A DNA stretch of 64,000 nt from Phialocephala subalpina. Taxonomy: Eukaryota > Ascomycota > Leotiomycetes > Helotiales > Mollisiaceae. The stretch is from the NCBI GenBank assembly GCA_900073065.1, contig FJOG01000002.1:148700-212699 (forward strand), given 5' to 3'. The position numbers were made by a program, and so were the translations under genes. Shown here one piece after another: positions 1 to 10,333 of this stretch. Below the pieces are notes generated by a model. The model saw only the letters and a program-made list of their open reading frames with translations, was not told the origin of the DNA and made no database searches. Numbering within the stretch: position 1 is the stretch's first letter; each line of letters starts with the position of its first letter.

Positions 1-240
1 CATCCCTCCTTAAATACTTCCCGAGGTCCATCTACCGCCGATACTAGCCACTTCACCTCTGCGGATTCTTCGCTCTTCGCTCAATCCGGCACACGTACCG
101 CAGTACCAGCTTCCGCCCGCCAGCCAATCTTGTCAGTTAACAATAGGGAGATGATGGATGGTGATGAGTCTAACAGTTCGCAGACCCGATCGCTGGAAGA
201 AATTGCAAGAGTTGCACGCGGAAATGGAGATCGAGAATGA
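1..240 (+). CDS. possible 3' end of a gene entering from the left edge
   Basis: Frame 1 is open from the first base to a TGA at 238-240, about 79 codons with no start inside the likely coding part. The product is rich in Ser, Thr and Ala and ends in a charged tail (..RSLEEIARVARGNGDRE), typical of a low-complexity C-terminus of a fungal regulatory protein. No domain is visible, so no function is offered. A second open stretch at 696-917, preceded by a plausible acceptor, could instead be the last exon of the same gene if splicing removes the 240 stop. Confidence is modest because a 240-base open frame at a window edge can arise by chance. Confidence 0.35.
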   Translation, partial: HPSLNTSRGPSTADTSHFTSADSSLFAQSGTRTAVPASARQPILSVNNREMMDGDESNSSQTRSLEEIARVARGNGDRE

Positions 241-1121
241 GCACGAATAATTTGACGAATATCACGAAGGTCTGAATAACGACAATGAAAGTACCTGCCT
301 GGCAAACGGACCTGCTGGGAGATCATCAGTTGACGGAATTCACAAATGTCTCATGGGAGGATGTTGACGGAAATAACTGCTTGGCAGACGGACTTGCTGG
401 GAGATCATTAGTTCTTGAGGCCCCTTCACGATTTACATGTATGATATGTATGACTACTACTTCAGCGTTGCTTTCTTCGCATTCGTGAGTCCTCACAAAA
501 GATGAGAATCATGAGATGCGTACCACTGTAATGCACTTCTCAACTAGCTGGTTCAGATAGTTGTTTGCGTTTCTTTCAGATACCTACTTGCGCTGCCTTT
601 AAGATAATGAAACCGTTGATCTTTGATTCGTGCCTTGCTGCTTGGTGATGTCGTGAAATTTGTGCAGTGAAGTAACCTAGTGCGCCTGCTCCCAGAATGC
701 TGGTCTCAATGTCCCAGCCCTTCCGGAACATTATGAACTGACTTTGGTTGAGCAGTGTCTTCGCAGCGGGGTCATGACTCCGAACTCAATGCAGGATTCT
801 AGGTCCCAGCCCTACCTTGCGAATATCCCGGCCAGCTTGGGACATTGGAAAAGCTACTCCGTTGCTCAATCGAGTGTCAGCCCTCGGTTCTCGGTAAGTA
901 TAGATGGGTTTTCATAGTGCTGGTGGATGTGATTTGGTACAGAACAGCCTGTTCACGGATATAAAAATTGCTTAGATTAAAGTTACATCAACCATCGCGA
1001 ACCTTTTTCTGAACATCAAGTAGCTTGAATCCTTCGTGCTCTTATGCATTATATTTGAGTGTTTGTTTTCCCTCATGGTTCGGATCAAGATGAATGTCTT
1101 CTCGTTTAATTGCTTGAGAAG
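241..1121. other. intergenic stretch with one coding-like open segment
   Basis: Apart from the direct repeat near 279-420, the only structured item is an open frame at 696-917 on the plus strand. It follows a CAG acceptor-like site at 693-695 and ends with TAG at 915-917. The translated segment (beginning NAGLNVPALPEHYELTL) has balanced composition and could be a terminal exon, but no family is recognised. The remaining bases upstream of 1122 are presumably promoter and leader of the secreted protein gene. Confidence 0.4.
279..420. repeat. diverged direct repeat, 82-bp offset
   Basis: Two copies of a roughly 50-base segment share TGGCARACGGACYTGCTGGG and the following GAGATCATYAGTT. The offset between them is 82 bases (for example GCTGGGAGATC at 314 and 396). 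Copies differ at several positions, so the duplication is not recent. It lies in untranslated or intergenic DNA. Confidence 0.6.
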
Positions 1122-2084
1122 ATGGCGTTGAGAGTTTTCAGGATCATCTTCCTCCTCCTCGGAGCAGCAGACTTTTCCTCCCAATCCCCACTCAATCTCC
1201 TCTCCACCACAGCTCTCTCACCTCCGCTCACCATCACAAAACCAACTTTACAACAACCGATAACCACCTTCCCCACCTCAACGACCGTCCCATCATTCGC
1301 CACCGAAACCTCCCTTGCTGGTCGAGCAATCTACTATAAAACCTCCCCCTCCTCCTGCAACATCGAAGGTTCTGCGTCGCTCTCCCTCCTCTCAAGAATA
1401 TTCCCCACAGTCCAAAACACCACGACCGATATATTGGGATGTCAAAGCCAGTGCCGCTTCACCACAGCATGCCAATCTTACTCTTTCAACACCTCTTCTT
1501 CATCTGGTAACTGTGTCATGTATATGGCAGATACAAGTGGGGTGGTGAAAGGAAAGGGGACAGGTGTGTTCTTCTCGATGAAATTCCCAGGCGATGGGTC
1601 TGATTTCTGCTACGACGATGTACCAATCACTGACCTCTCCGTTACATCGTGGCTTTATCCTTATCCCGCCCGCAACGCGCTCTCCACACCTGTGGCTTTG
1701 CAGGAACGGGCGGCGGAGACGACGAGTCCGATATTGTATATCAAAAATGCGAGTGATTGCAATATCCAAGGTTCCCTTGGCTCCGCCGCCAAAGCTATTG
1801 ATTTTGCGGCTGTTCCGACAATGCAGAATAGTATTATCGATTGTCAAGCTCTTTGCCAGAGAACCACGACTTGTTATTCCTATTCCTGGGAAGAGAAAGT
1901 AGGAGGTGGGTTTGAATGTACATTATACAGTACGTGGATCGGACGAACGCCAGGAGCAGTGGTGGAGGGAGAGACAGGAGTTTGGTTTAGTGATGAGCAT
2001 GTGGGCGATGGGACTGTTTGGTGTTATTCGAACACGCCGTTTATGGGAAGTGGGTTGCCGGGGGGTCCGATTATTATTACTTGA
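1122..2084 (+). CDS. secreted protein with two apple/PAN-like cysteine modules
   Basis: Single-exon gene of 320 residues. The ATG at 1122 gives a hydrophobic signal peptide (MALRVFRIIFLLLGAA); four more codons upstream in the frame contain no ATG. After a Ser/Thr/Pro-rich linker come two homologous modules at about residues 70-170 and 205-310. Each starts with CNI(E/Q)GS and continues with C-x3-C, C-(Q/Y)-SYS, a C-x-(M/L)-Y pair, a GxxTGV(F/W)FS segment and a final CY(D/S). Six cysteines in the same order per module fit a PAN/apple-like disulfide fold, which in fungi usually binds protein or carbohydrate outside the cell. No catalytic domain or GPI signal is obvious. The duplication of the module is directly visible; the apple-like assignment is an inference from cysteine spacing. 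Confidence 0.7.
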   Translation: MALRVFRIIFLLLGAADFSSQSPLNLLSTTALSPPLTITKPTLQQPITTFPTSTTVPSFATETSLAGRAIYYKTSPSSCNIEGSASLSLLSRIFPTVQNTTTDILGCQSQCRFTTACQSYSFNTSSSSGNCVMYMADTSGVVKGKGTGVFFSMKFPGDGSDFCYDDVPITDLSVTSWLYPYPARNALSTPVALQERAAETTSPILYIKNASDCNIQGSLGSAAKAIDFAAVPTMQNSIIDCQALCQRTTTCYSYSWEEKVGGGFECTLYSTWIGRTPGAVVEGETGVWFSDEHVGDGTVWCYSNTPFMGSGLPGGPIIIT

Positions 2085-2223
2085 TCGTAAACTGAGATGA
2101 AGCTTCTTCCAATCAAGTTTTGGTTGAGATGTTCCATAGGAGGTCGTACTCAAATAATCAAATCCCGTATGGCGGTGGTCTTTCGAATCTTGTGTTCTTG
2201 AGCTTACTTTTTGCTTGCCTTCC

Positions 2224-2487
2224 TTAATCATCCCTCCCCGATGCCGATGCCCCTCTCCCCAATCCAGTAGACTCCTCAACCCTCCTCCTCAAATCACCTC
2301 TCCTCGTCCTCGGCCTAACAAGACATCCTTTACACATTCCCTCTGTTGGAAGATCACCAACCATATCCAGAACGAAGAAAGAGGATAGGTTGTGTGTTGT
2401 GCGAGCTTGGTCGCAGTATTCCATTCTGTAGTAGTTGAGGTCGATGCAAGGGCATTTTCCCCAGGTTTGGGGAATTTTGTTGCACAT
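2224..2487 (-). CDS. small cysteine-rich hypothetical protein
   Basis: An 87-codon open frame on the minus strand begins MCNKIPQTWGKCPCIDLNYY and has seven cysteines in the first 60 residues (C-x9-C-x-C, C, C-x2-C) followed by a basic tail with RRR. Small fungal proteins with a W-G-x-C-x-C start and later C-x2-C pair are common and unassigned. The overlapping alternative frames on the same strand are less cysteine-patterned. No signal peptide. It lies between two convincing genes and could equally be chance. Confidence 0.3.
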   Translation of the reverse strand: MCNKIPQTWGKCPCIDLNYYRMEYCDQARTTHNLSSFFVLDMVGDLPTEGMCKGCLVRPRTRRGDLRRRVEESTGLGRGASASGRDD

Positions 2488-2946
2488 GTTGCTGGAATCA
2501 AGTTGCTTGCGAGATGTGGGTAAGATCAGCAGTCTAGAAATGCGGAGGAGATGAGAAGATGAGGTTCAACAATGAGGTAATAATCGCGGCCGAGTAACAA
2601 AGAAGAGGTTCTGAGAAAGTCCGAGTCTGGTTGGGATAAAGAACCATACTTTCATTATACAGACTCAAATAATGCTCTGAACTGACTCAACTGTGTTTCA
2701 AAAGGTTTGGATTAGCTTTCTAGCTTCTGTGTTGCGTACTTCGAGTCTCTCGAGGAGGTTGCTGCCTCGCTTCGCTTAATTTACCCCGCCCCCTTTTCCA
2801 TCACCTCAACGGGAAAATGCACTCTATGACTTTAACTCCAAAAGCAATGAATGTGGTGAAGCACGGGATCGAAAGAATCTCTAATCTCTCATCAACCTTT
2901 GTTAATTGTTATACTCTACTTCTATTTCCTAATCCAAATTCAAATT
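2488..2946. other. intergenic, nothing recognised
   Basis: No open frame with protein-like composition. It contains the 3' flank of the dehydrogenase gene transcribed from the right. A TTTTGTTGCACATG string at 2476-2489, just left of this stretch, resembles the core of the tandem repeat at 25.3 kb. Confidence 0.4.
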
Positions 2947-3864
2947 CTAAGCACCAAGTCCCTTTCCTCCATTAAATGGCAGAACAGGCAACCAAGAAGT
3001 CTGCAACACCTTCTTCTCCAAAATCTCCTCTTTGTGCCGCTCCAACTCCTCCACATCCCAATTGACACCCACCATACTACCCTTCAAGAAATCCGCTCTC
3101 GGCTGCGCCAAATATAAAGCCAGCATCCCCACAAGAGAAACATGGTCCTTAGCGAAGGGTACCCAGAAATCGGTAACCATGTCAGTCAGAGCAATACCTG
3201 GCATCGTGGTGAACACTCTGAGAGAAGGGTACTCGAGCTGGAGATGCTCATTCAATCTTTGTTCGGCGAGCTTGGCGATGTTGTAAGATGATCCACCACC
3301 GTTGGTGAGGCCTGCACGGCCTGAAGAAACGGTCAAGATCGTTCCTGTAGGCTCCTTGGGGTTGGGCTGCGATTGGATCCATTGCTGCGTCATGTTGTAA
3401 CCACCCTTCAAATTGATCTCAAAAGTCTTCCACCAAACATCAGCAGGCGTCTCGCCAATCAGTCTATCATCCTCCAAATACCCCGCATTGTTGAGAAGGA
3501 AATCCGCATGTCGTCCGAACGTCTTCTGAATCTGGGAGAACAGGGCAGCGACTTCGGAGTTGGAAGTGATATCAGCCTTCACGGCAAGGACTTTTGTCTT
3601 AGGATACGAGGATTTGAGCTCGCTGGCGACTTTCTCGAGAGCTGGGAGGCCGCGGGCGGTGATGATGACTCCTTCTGCGCCGGCTTGGGCCCAGGTTTTT
3701 GCTGCTGCTGCACCGATTCCTGCACTGCCGCCCGTGATCAGGATGATCTTTCCTGCTTGGGAGTTGGCGGGGTTGGTTGGGAGGATGGCTTCGTAGGGGT
3801 CGCGGCGAGGGGTCTTTGTTGCCATGAATGGCGTGGTGAATTGGTTTGGGTCGACGGAAGACAT
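2947..3864 (-). CDS. short-chain dehydrogenase/reductase (classical SDR)
   Basis: Single exon, 305 residues. The Rossmann cofactor motif TGGSAGIG is at residues 44-51, NNAG at 125-128, the catalytic Ser in TVSSGR near 180, and the YxxxK pair at Tyr194 and Lys198 (SYNIAK), so the active site is complete. This is the layout of classical NAD(P)(H)-dependent SDRs, which oxidise or reduce alcohols and carbonyls; the substrate cannot be told. The first 35 residues are an extra leader without clear targeting properties. The start at 3864 is the only ATG that leaves the whole fold intact with a short leader. It stands alone, with no biosynthetic partner genes next to it. Confidence 0.9.
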   Translation of the reverse strand: MSSVDPNQFTTPFMATKTPRRDPYEAILPTNPANSQAGKIILITGGSAGIGAAAAKTWAQAGAEGVIITARGLPALEKVASELKSSYPKTKVLAVKADITSNSEVAALFSQIQKTFGRHADFLLNNAGYLEDDRLIGETPADVWWKTFEINLKGGYNMTQQWIQSQPNPKEPTGTILTVSSGRAGLTNGGGSSYNIAKLAEQRLNEHLQLEYPSLRVFTTMPGIALTDMVTDFWVPFAKDHVSLVGMLALYLAQPRADFLKGSMVGVNWDVEELERHKEEILEKKVLQTSWLPVLPFNGGKGLGA

Positions 3865-5460
3865 TGTTGGTATGGTTGATGAACCGATGCTGCTGGAGAG
3901 GAAAATGTGTCGAAGGTTGAACTCAAGATTAAATTCAAAAGGTTAAGAGAAGATATAATCGATTGAAGGTTGTGAGAAGTTGTGAAGTTGATGAGATGAT
4001 TGAATGATGAGAATAGATGAAAGGAAGAGCCATGGCTTAATATATAGATTGCTAGCGTTCTTCACACTCGTGAAATCCTCGCAGGACAAGCATCAAGAGT
4101 ACGCAAACAGTCAATTTTTGGAAGCACTGCCATCGGCCATTGCCTTCCCTACCCCGTATCGCGCTTCTCGAAGGACACAGAAATGAAGCCAGGCAACGCG
4201 TTGCGTCTGTGGCAGGATGACAAACTGAAATCGAAGCCACCATTGGTCGATACCATGCCCGTGAATCAGTATATTGTGCCGACTTCGACTAAGTAAGGAA
4301 ACAAGCTCATGAAGATCGGACGCAGTTGTAAATCGGAAAGGGTCAAAGTGCCCGGCAAGCGTCATAAATCATGCCGACCCCGGACTGTGCCTTGATTTCT
4401 AAGCAGATCGTGTTGGTCAGCAGCTGCAGACTTCGACTTTTCTATGCAATAGCGATTGAGACTGCCTCTTTTGAGCCTAGGTCACATTTTCTGCTTCGAG
4501 AAAGTGGGATAAAGGTCAGCATGCATCAACTCCGATCAGACGTCGTGTCTCGAGGTTGAGGTGGGTCTAAGTCACGTGGATATAAACTTATTTGTAGATA
4601 CGTACCTGTAGGATGCTCAGCTTCTTTTGTGTGTGCTAATGTGAGCTTGAGAGAAGTAGAATATTCATTCTATACTCAGAAGCTGACACGAGCTAGATAA
4701 TGAATAGGCAAAAGCTTCATTCGGGAGGTTTTTCCTGGACTCAGGGAGAGGACAAGACGTCTGGCTTGCGGGATGGCACGATGAGTTCTTACGCCCACTG
4801 GATTCGAAATGATCTATGACAATGGGCTATTCTCTCATCATGGTAAGCCCAAGAGGTTGACGTTTTGGGGGGCTCGTGGTGATCGAGGTTTCGCGATATT
4901 GATCGAGCGAGCATGAGCGTGACTGAGATGTGGCAGTACGGGGTGAGGAAATCTACGGCAGCCTCAGCAGCCAGTTATGCAATGTACATCTCGTCAACGC
5001 GACGCGCTCTTCACTCCTTCCCTCCATCTTCACCAACTGGAATTTCAAAAGCAAAATTCAACCGCATACCCGAGAAATATTCCCAGGACCGCCCGCTGCC
5101 TCGTCTATGGATGCAAACCGTTCAAAGAATCCTCTTTTTGCAGCTATGCTACAAGACCTTTGCTTTCCCTAGACTGCTCATGCGTAACTTTGGCTTTCTT
5201 CTTTCTATTCATCTTATTTTCTTCCTGCAAGCATTTCCAAATTATCCTAATCCCAAAGGATGGCCAATCGGTATGGCAGATTCAACGGTGTTCATCGAGA
5301 CCTTTGACAGCGTGTCGTGGCTGAGTGGCAGCCCTATCACGAGCATTACAAAACTTCCCAGCCAATTCTCACATTCGAGTCATCTAACAACTGTTAATGT
5401 TTTCAATATTCGCCCCTTCTTTTCGACTCCTCATAGGTATCGTGTGAGCCTGCTGTTCCG
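3865..5460. other. intergenic, probable divergent promoters
   Basis: About 1.6 kb between a minus-strand and a plus-strand gene. Open frames here (for instance 4913-5503 plus) have low-complexity composition and no recognisable domain. A GTCACGTGG E-box-like site sits near 4571. Nothing else stands out. Confidence 0.5.
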
Positions 5461-8264
5461 ATGTCTTTTGGCTGGTCAGCTGGCGATATCGTCGCAGCAT
5501 TGAAATTGCTGTATCAGATTAGCAGCGCAGTCAGAGATTCAGGCGGAGCCTCGTCCGATTTCCAAGATATACTTTCATTCCTCCAAACCCTCTCACAGAC
5601 ACTACAACATCTCAATGCACTGCAAGCTACTTATTTGGACCCCGCTTTTGCCGACCATCTGCGACAACAATGCAACCATATTCGGGTTCCCTTGACGAAC
5701 TTCCTCGACGATGTTGGACGAAAATTTGGCCCCGCACTTGGTACGAATAGTCGAAGGAAGAGGGTATTCGCTGTTCCGCGGATGATACAATGGACAGTTT
5801 CCGACTCGAAGAAGACCAAGAGACTACAAGACCGGATAGCTGTTCCTATGTCCGCGGTGGGCCTCATTCTAGGTCAACAGATTATGTGAGTGTACAATGG
5901 ATATATGAAGCTTATGTGCTGATCGTTGATTGCTGATCTTCTAAGTCATACCACTTTGGCAATGCCTGAGAATATCCAAGATCGAATATCCCACCTCATG
6001 GATACTGCGGTCGACACGAGGATAATACCTGCTACGACGCACATCAATAACAACATCGCGGCTCTTTCGGTGGGACAGTCATCATCTGCAGACACGATCA
6101 CACGAAACTTGCACGAGATTGGTAGAACTACTGCGGAAGCGATACATACAAACGCTCTTGAAGGGCGCGAGGCTACTGCGAGGATGGAAGGTCATCTAAA
6201 ACGAATCCTCATATCGCAAGAAGCATCTGCCGAGACGAGCTTGGGGGCGAACACTGGTTTTCATGCAAAGCTTGAAGATGTATCAATCACTCAAGCGACG
6301 TCCACCGATCTCGTTGTTCGATGTACAAAACAAGCAGGCGAAGCTACTGCAGATGCCATTCGGCGGCACGCTCTCGAGACTCGGGCCCAGTCTTCAAGTC
6401 TTCATAGGAAGCTTGTTGAGGTCGGTACCTCAATGGACGCCATACAGGATGCTCTGCAGACCCTTTCCGCTTCGAGGCTCGGTTTAGATTCGGATTTGCC
6501 CAAGACCGAGGTCGAGCGAGCTATTCAGGACATCTTTGGCAGTATTTGCTTATTGCTATCAAGTCTCCAAAATTTGATTCGCGAGCTTGTGTAGGCGGCC
6601 TTTCCTCTGCACACTGTTTTTACTGATAATAGCAGGATGCTACTTGCGCCGTACCTCCTCGCTTTCTGTCGGATCAAAGTCCAGGGCTTCCTACAATATG
6701 GTGACCATTTCATGTTTGAGGATGCCATTGGACGAATCAAAAGTCTCCCCTGTGCTCAATTCCAGTTTTGGCATGTAAGTCCTTCTCCATCGATCATATT
6801 TCGGTGCTCGTTGTTGATCTGAACTTAGGTATTTTACGACTTCCTTCTCGATAGCTTCAAAGATTCCCCAGGGTTGTCACTGGTCCTCGACGAAAGGTTC
6901 AGGGTCATAAATAGATATAATAACTACCCTATTACCCGAGAAGCTTGGCGAGCTGTCATCCAGCCAAATTCCAAAATCGCCATGGCGATGCTATTGAATG
7001 GCAAGATTAATAAGCAGGGGAGATGCGTGAACCTTTCATGCTCAGGTCGTGTTTCTTTTACTACCACTAAAACCACATGCGTATGGTAAGTTTGATCCTT
7101 CTTCCATGCTTATCGTTGCTAATTGAGTTGTGCAGCCCAGTTTGCGGGAAGCATCTTTCCGTCCTTAAAGAAGCGGTTCTTCCGAGCGGACACGAGCATC
7201 AAATCCCTAACTCCTCAACAATCGAAAGATCCCTGCTGGATCGATCCAAGACCATGGACGAGACCAGCCACTCAACTTCAGATGACGATTCAGCATCGAT
7301 GGCCACCGAGAAGCCGGACCAGCAAGAAGAGAAAAGCAACCAAGAACCATCGAATACCTCAGACGAAGAGATTGCCGCATTCAAGCGAGTCATACTGCAG
7401 GAAGCAAATGATGATGTTCTGGAACCCTTTTATGTTCCGTGGTTTGTAGATATACGCAACTCGGAAGAAGTAGAGAAGTTCTACATTGCTCGCTTCAATG
7501 ACATGCAACACGGGTCTTCTAGAATGATGGCAAGAGCATTCGTCGAATTGTTGGAGCCTCAAAAACAGAGACATTATCCTTACGCCAAGGGAAATGACAA
7601 AGCCCCGCCATGGTGGCCGAAGACCACTGGAGAGAAACGTGTTCAGCATGAAGAACCTGATCAGCTTTTGAAACCAGGTCAGTTTCCACATATTGGACCG
7701 ATATCATTTACTCCTACTGACTGTCTCTTTCAGAGCGCGTAAGGCTTTTAGTTCACATCTTGAGGATGGTTCTCGAGCCATTCGAAAAACAGCATCCTAG
7801 TGTTCAACAGTCGGGCTTAAATGTCGAGGCATTGGAGGCGGTTACGATGGATGCATTATCAGGTTGGTTCATTGATGAGGATCGTCCTGAAATTGATGGA
7901 GAAAGCCTGGTTTTGGAGGAGATTTTCGGAATTGCAAGGGCAGAAGAGGCTAACAAGAATGGCGAGATTGGTAAGCTGTCTTCTGGAATCCACATACTAT
8001 TAGTCTGTTTACATAATGACAGATTGTATTACCCTCCTCCCAACCAGTACTGTCGTGCCCAGTCCGCCGAATGAACTTATAGAGTCCGACGATGAGGACG
8101 CAGAAGGCATGGCCGCAGCCTATTCTGATGGAGAAGTGGGGAAGCGGGACGCACCGCCGCAGTTCCTGGGGCCCATGTCATCATCCAAGCGATTAATGGA
8201 CAAGCATGCACTGAAAGCCGCATTCGAGCAAGGGGAAACGCTTCGCCGACTTCGGTACAGTTAA
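5461..8264 (+). CDS. STAND-type N-terminal region + ULD_2-like + YDR124W/DUF2841-like domain protein
   Basis: Seven exons (5461-5885, 5946-6590, 6636-6774, 6829-7085, 7136-7677, 7734-7970, 8023-8264) sum to 2487 nt, 828 residues. All introns are 45-60 bp and phases agree. The start MSFGWSAGDIVAALKLLYQI is typical of fungal proteins with a helical STAND-type N-terminus. Residues about 357-485 (FEDAIGRIKSLP.. through ITREAWRAVIQPNSKIAMAM) match the ubiquitin-like ULD_2 pattern seen in such proteins. A CVCPVCG cluster follows near residue 489. After an acidic linker, residues about 595-700 (HYPYAKGNDKAPPWWP, EEPDQLLKPERVRLLVHILR across an intron) match the YDR124W/DUF2841 family. The joining of the two is unusual to me; function is unknown, plausibly a nuclear or signalling scaffold. 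The intron at 6591 has a weak donor (GTAGGC). Confidence 0.75.
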
Positions 8265-8350
8265 AAACTATCTTTCAGAGGAAGGGTTATCGGTGGAATT
8301 TCTAGAAACTTATAGTAGAGAGATTTTCATATCTATCTCAGTATAATCAG

Positions 8351-8833
8351 ATGGAGCTAGAAAGAAATTGGACAGCCACAAAGCATTGGCTTGTACGTCT
8401 AAAGGATACAGCAACACATTTAAGGAATCGCGACCTCTCGCAAAGACATTTCAAATTAGTCCTTGAGAACTGCGTATCCAAGAATTGTCAGGTATGCGGC
8501 CGCGAAGTTGATCGGAAAGCTAAGACAAGAACAAGGCGCATGCGAGGAAGCGTCGAAGCATGGAAAGATGATAGGATGCCATGGATAGTCCTTTCGAATC
8601 CGCAAACGTTATATCGTCAGTTGTGGAAGAAAAGACTCCTGCGTCATTACACCAAAGATGATTTGGAAAAGGGGCATGAGCTCATGAGCAGATTAGCCAA
8701 ATCAGTTCACTTTTATTCATGGAAGGTTGATGTGCGAAAAGATTGTAGAAAGATATCTGCTGCAAAGCACGTTGGGGTCGTGGCAGTTGCCAATAGGGAG
8801 GGATCATCAAAATGTTCGAAGTTCATTTGGTGA
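8351..8833 (+). CDS. hypothetical basic protein, 160 residues
   Basis: Open frame of 160 codons, 86 bases after the stop of the preceding gene and on the same strand. The product is basic and carries a C-x4-C-x2-C cluster (CVSKNCQVC) but no recognised domain. It could be a separate small gene, a 3' extension of the preceding gene through unseen splicing, or chance. I found no in-frame splice that joins it to the upstream gene. Confidence 0.22.
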   Translation: MELERNWTATKHWLVRLKDTATHLRNRDLSQRHFKLVLENCVSKNCQVCGREVDRKAKTRTRRMRGSVEAWKDDRMPWIVLSNPQTLYRQLWKKRLLRHYTKDDLEKGHELMSRLAKSVHFYSWKVDVRKDCRKISAAKHVGVVAVANREGSSKCSKFIW

Positions 8834-8947
8834 TGAATTTGACATGAAGAAAGTGACAATTGAAATTGAACGAAACATCTTTGAACAAGCCCAATGGCCA
8901 ATCTGATCGTCAAGGACTCTCCTTCAAGAACCCTTCCAACTCGAAGC

Positions 8948-10333
8948 TCAAGTTTTCCCCGCCCTAGCCTTGATAGTGTTCATCAATTTCTCATACGCAG
9001 CAGTATCTTCATCCAACGACTCAATCATCCGATTCTTACCCACACCCTGCCAACCCTGAGGCTCAAACCTCCCATTCTCCATCTCCTGTATCATCTCATC
9101 CAGCTCCACCCAAGGTGATGGTCCCGTCCCCTTATCAAATCCTTTATATCTCTCCAAAGCTCCTTCTACACCCATCGCGTTCCATTTCCCGTAATCGAAG
9201 TTCCGTCCCTCATCCCAATTTCCGTTTCCGAATTTGAATACCTTTAGGTTTGGCAATTGTTGTTCAATTTTTGAGAAGTATTCGGACCAGCTTCGAGGAT
9301 ATTCCCAGAAATGCGCGTTGTCGTAACTGCCTCCAATCGGCTCCAGTGGGTAGTTCTCATTATCGAGAGGCCCATAGCCGTATATGTAGTTAGTGATAAC
9401 AGCGTCGTCAAGGACCAGCTCCTCGAGAGTGTCGTGAGAGAGGATCCAGTCTAGCTGCCAGTCGTGGGTGAAGGCATAATTGCCTAGTTCTAGCTTTTTC
9501 AGTTTTGGGAAATGCAAGGACCGGAAGTCGCACAGAGGCATATACCCCCAGTATAAATCCGCGTGAAGGGTGAGACTTGTCAAATTATTTTGCGTAGGCT
9601 TGAGCCATAGGTCGGGGAACTCGTGGAAGAAGGTATACATCTGAGGAATGTCCCAACTACTTTCCGGACTCGAGGTCTCATATTCGGTGACGATTTTCAA
9701 TCTGAGCTCAGTGAGGCGTTCCAGGACGGGTTTGAAACTGGGAGAGGTGATGAGGCGGCGGTCGTTGTAGTTTTGGAGATGCTTCAGGGATAGTGATCGG
9801 AGCTTGGGTGTCTCGTTCAAGGCAGAGAATAGTGTTCGTAGGACATCGTATCTGAACTCGGCAGATTCTTCAGCCTTCATTTTCCACCAGTCGTCGGGAT
9901 CATCGTCCAACATGCAGACGCAGGCGAACTCGACAGCTACATCTCGGAGGTTGGGAAACTTGCTGATGGACCGGATGACTTCTTCGAATCCTTCGGTGAG
10001 GATCGATTCTTCCTCGTCGTTGTTGTAGTCTTGCTTGTCCTTGTTGGGGTCGTTTGACGTCGTGATCTTGATGCTGGTGACTTCCGAGGAGAGTTGAGAA
10101 GATGAGAGGATAGAATTGAAGTTCTTGTAGAAGTCTTCGGACTTTGTATTCTCGTCTGAGTCGTCTCCAACATCTCCAAGGGAATCCGGCTCCGGAGTCA
10201 CGTGGATATGAGAGAAAATTTGACGAGTCGCTGGCGCGTAGAAAGCTTTGCACGATTGGCGAAGATTCATGAGCTCTGGAAGCTCACAGAAATGGACGAT
10301 GTTCGTCACTAATTCTGTTGATAGAGACTCCAT
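8948..10333 (-). CDS. F-box protein with leucine-rich C-terminal region
   Basis: Single exon. I place the start at the ATG at 10333 (MESLSTELVTNIVHFCELPE), giving 461 residues; the frame is open 41 codons further upstream but those precede the F-box and look untranslated. Residues 1-45 are an F-box (L-P/S-E-L-x2-I.. CKAFYAPATRQIF). The rest has spaced leucine motifs (LRSLSLKHLQ, LTSLTLHADLY, LKKLELGNY, LEELVLDDA) like the irregular LRRs of fungal F-box proteins. By family knowledge it would be a substrate receptor of an SCF ubiquitin ligase through Skp1. A 10-residue acidic stretch follows the F-box. Target unknown. Confidence 0.8.
   Translation of the reverse strand: MESLSTELVTNIVHFCELPELMNLRQSCKAFYAPATRQIFSHIHVTPEPDSLGDVGDDSDENTKSEDFYKNFNSILSSSQLSSEVTSIKITTSNDPNKDKQDYNNDEEESILTEGFEEVIRSISKFPNLRDVAVEFACVCMLDDDPDDWWKMKAEESAEFRYDVLRTLFSALNETPKLRSLSLKHLQNYNDRRLITSPSFKPVLERLTELRLKIVTEYETSSPESSWDIPQMYTFFHEFPDLWLKPTQNNLTSLTLHADLYWGYMPLCDFRSLHFPKLKKLELGNYAFTHDWQLDWILSHDTLEELVLDDAVITNYIYGYGPLDNENYPLEPIGGSYDNAHFWEYPRSWSEYFSKIEQQLPNLKVFKFGNGNWDEGRNFDYGKWNAMGVEGALERYKGFDKGTGPSPWVELDEMIQEMENGRFEPQGWQGVGKNRMIESLDEDTAAYEKLMNTIKARAGKT

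Noticed and set aside
4913..5503. 196-codon open frame upstream of the ULD_2 gene
   Set aside because: No domain, odd composition, overlaps the start of a well-supported gene and has three competing frames.
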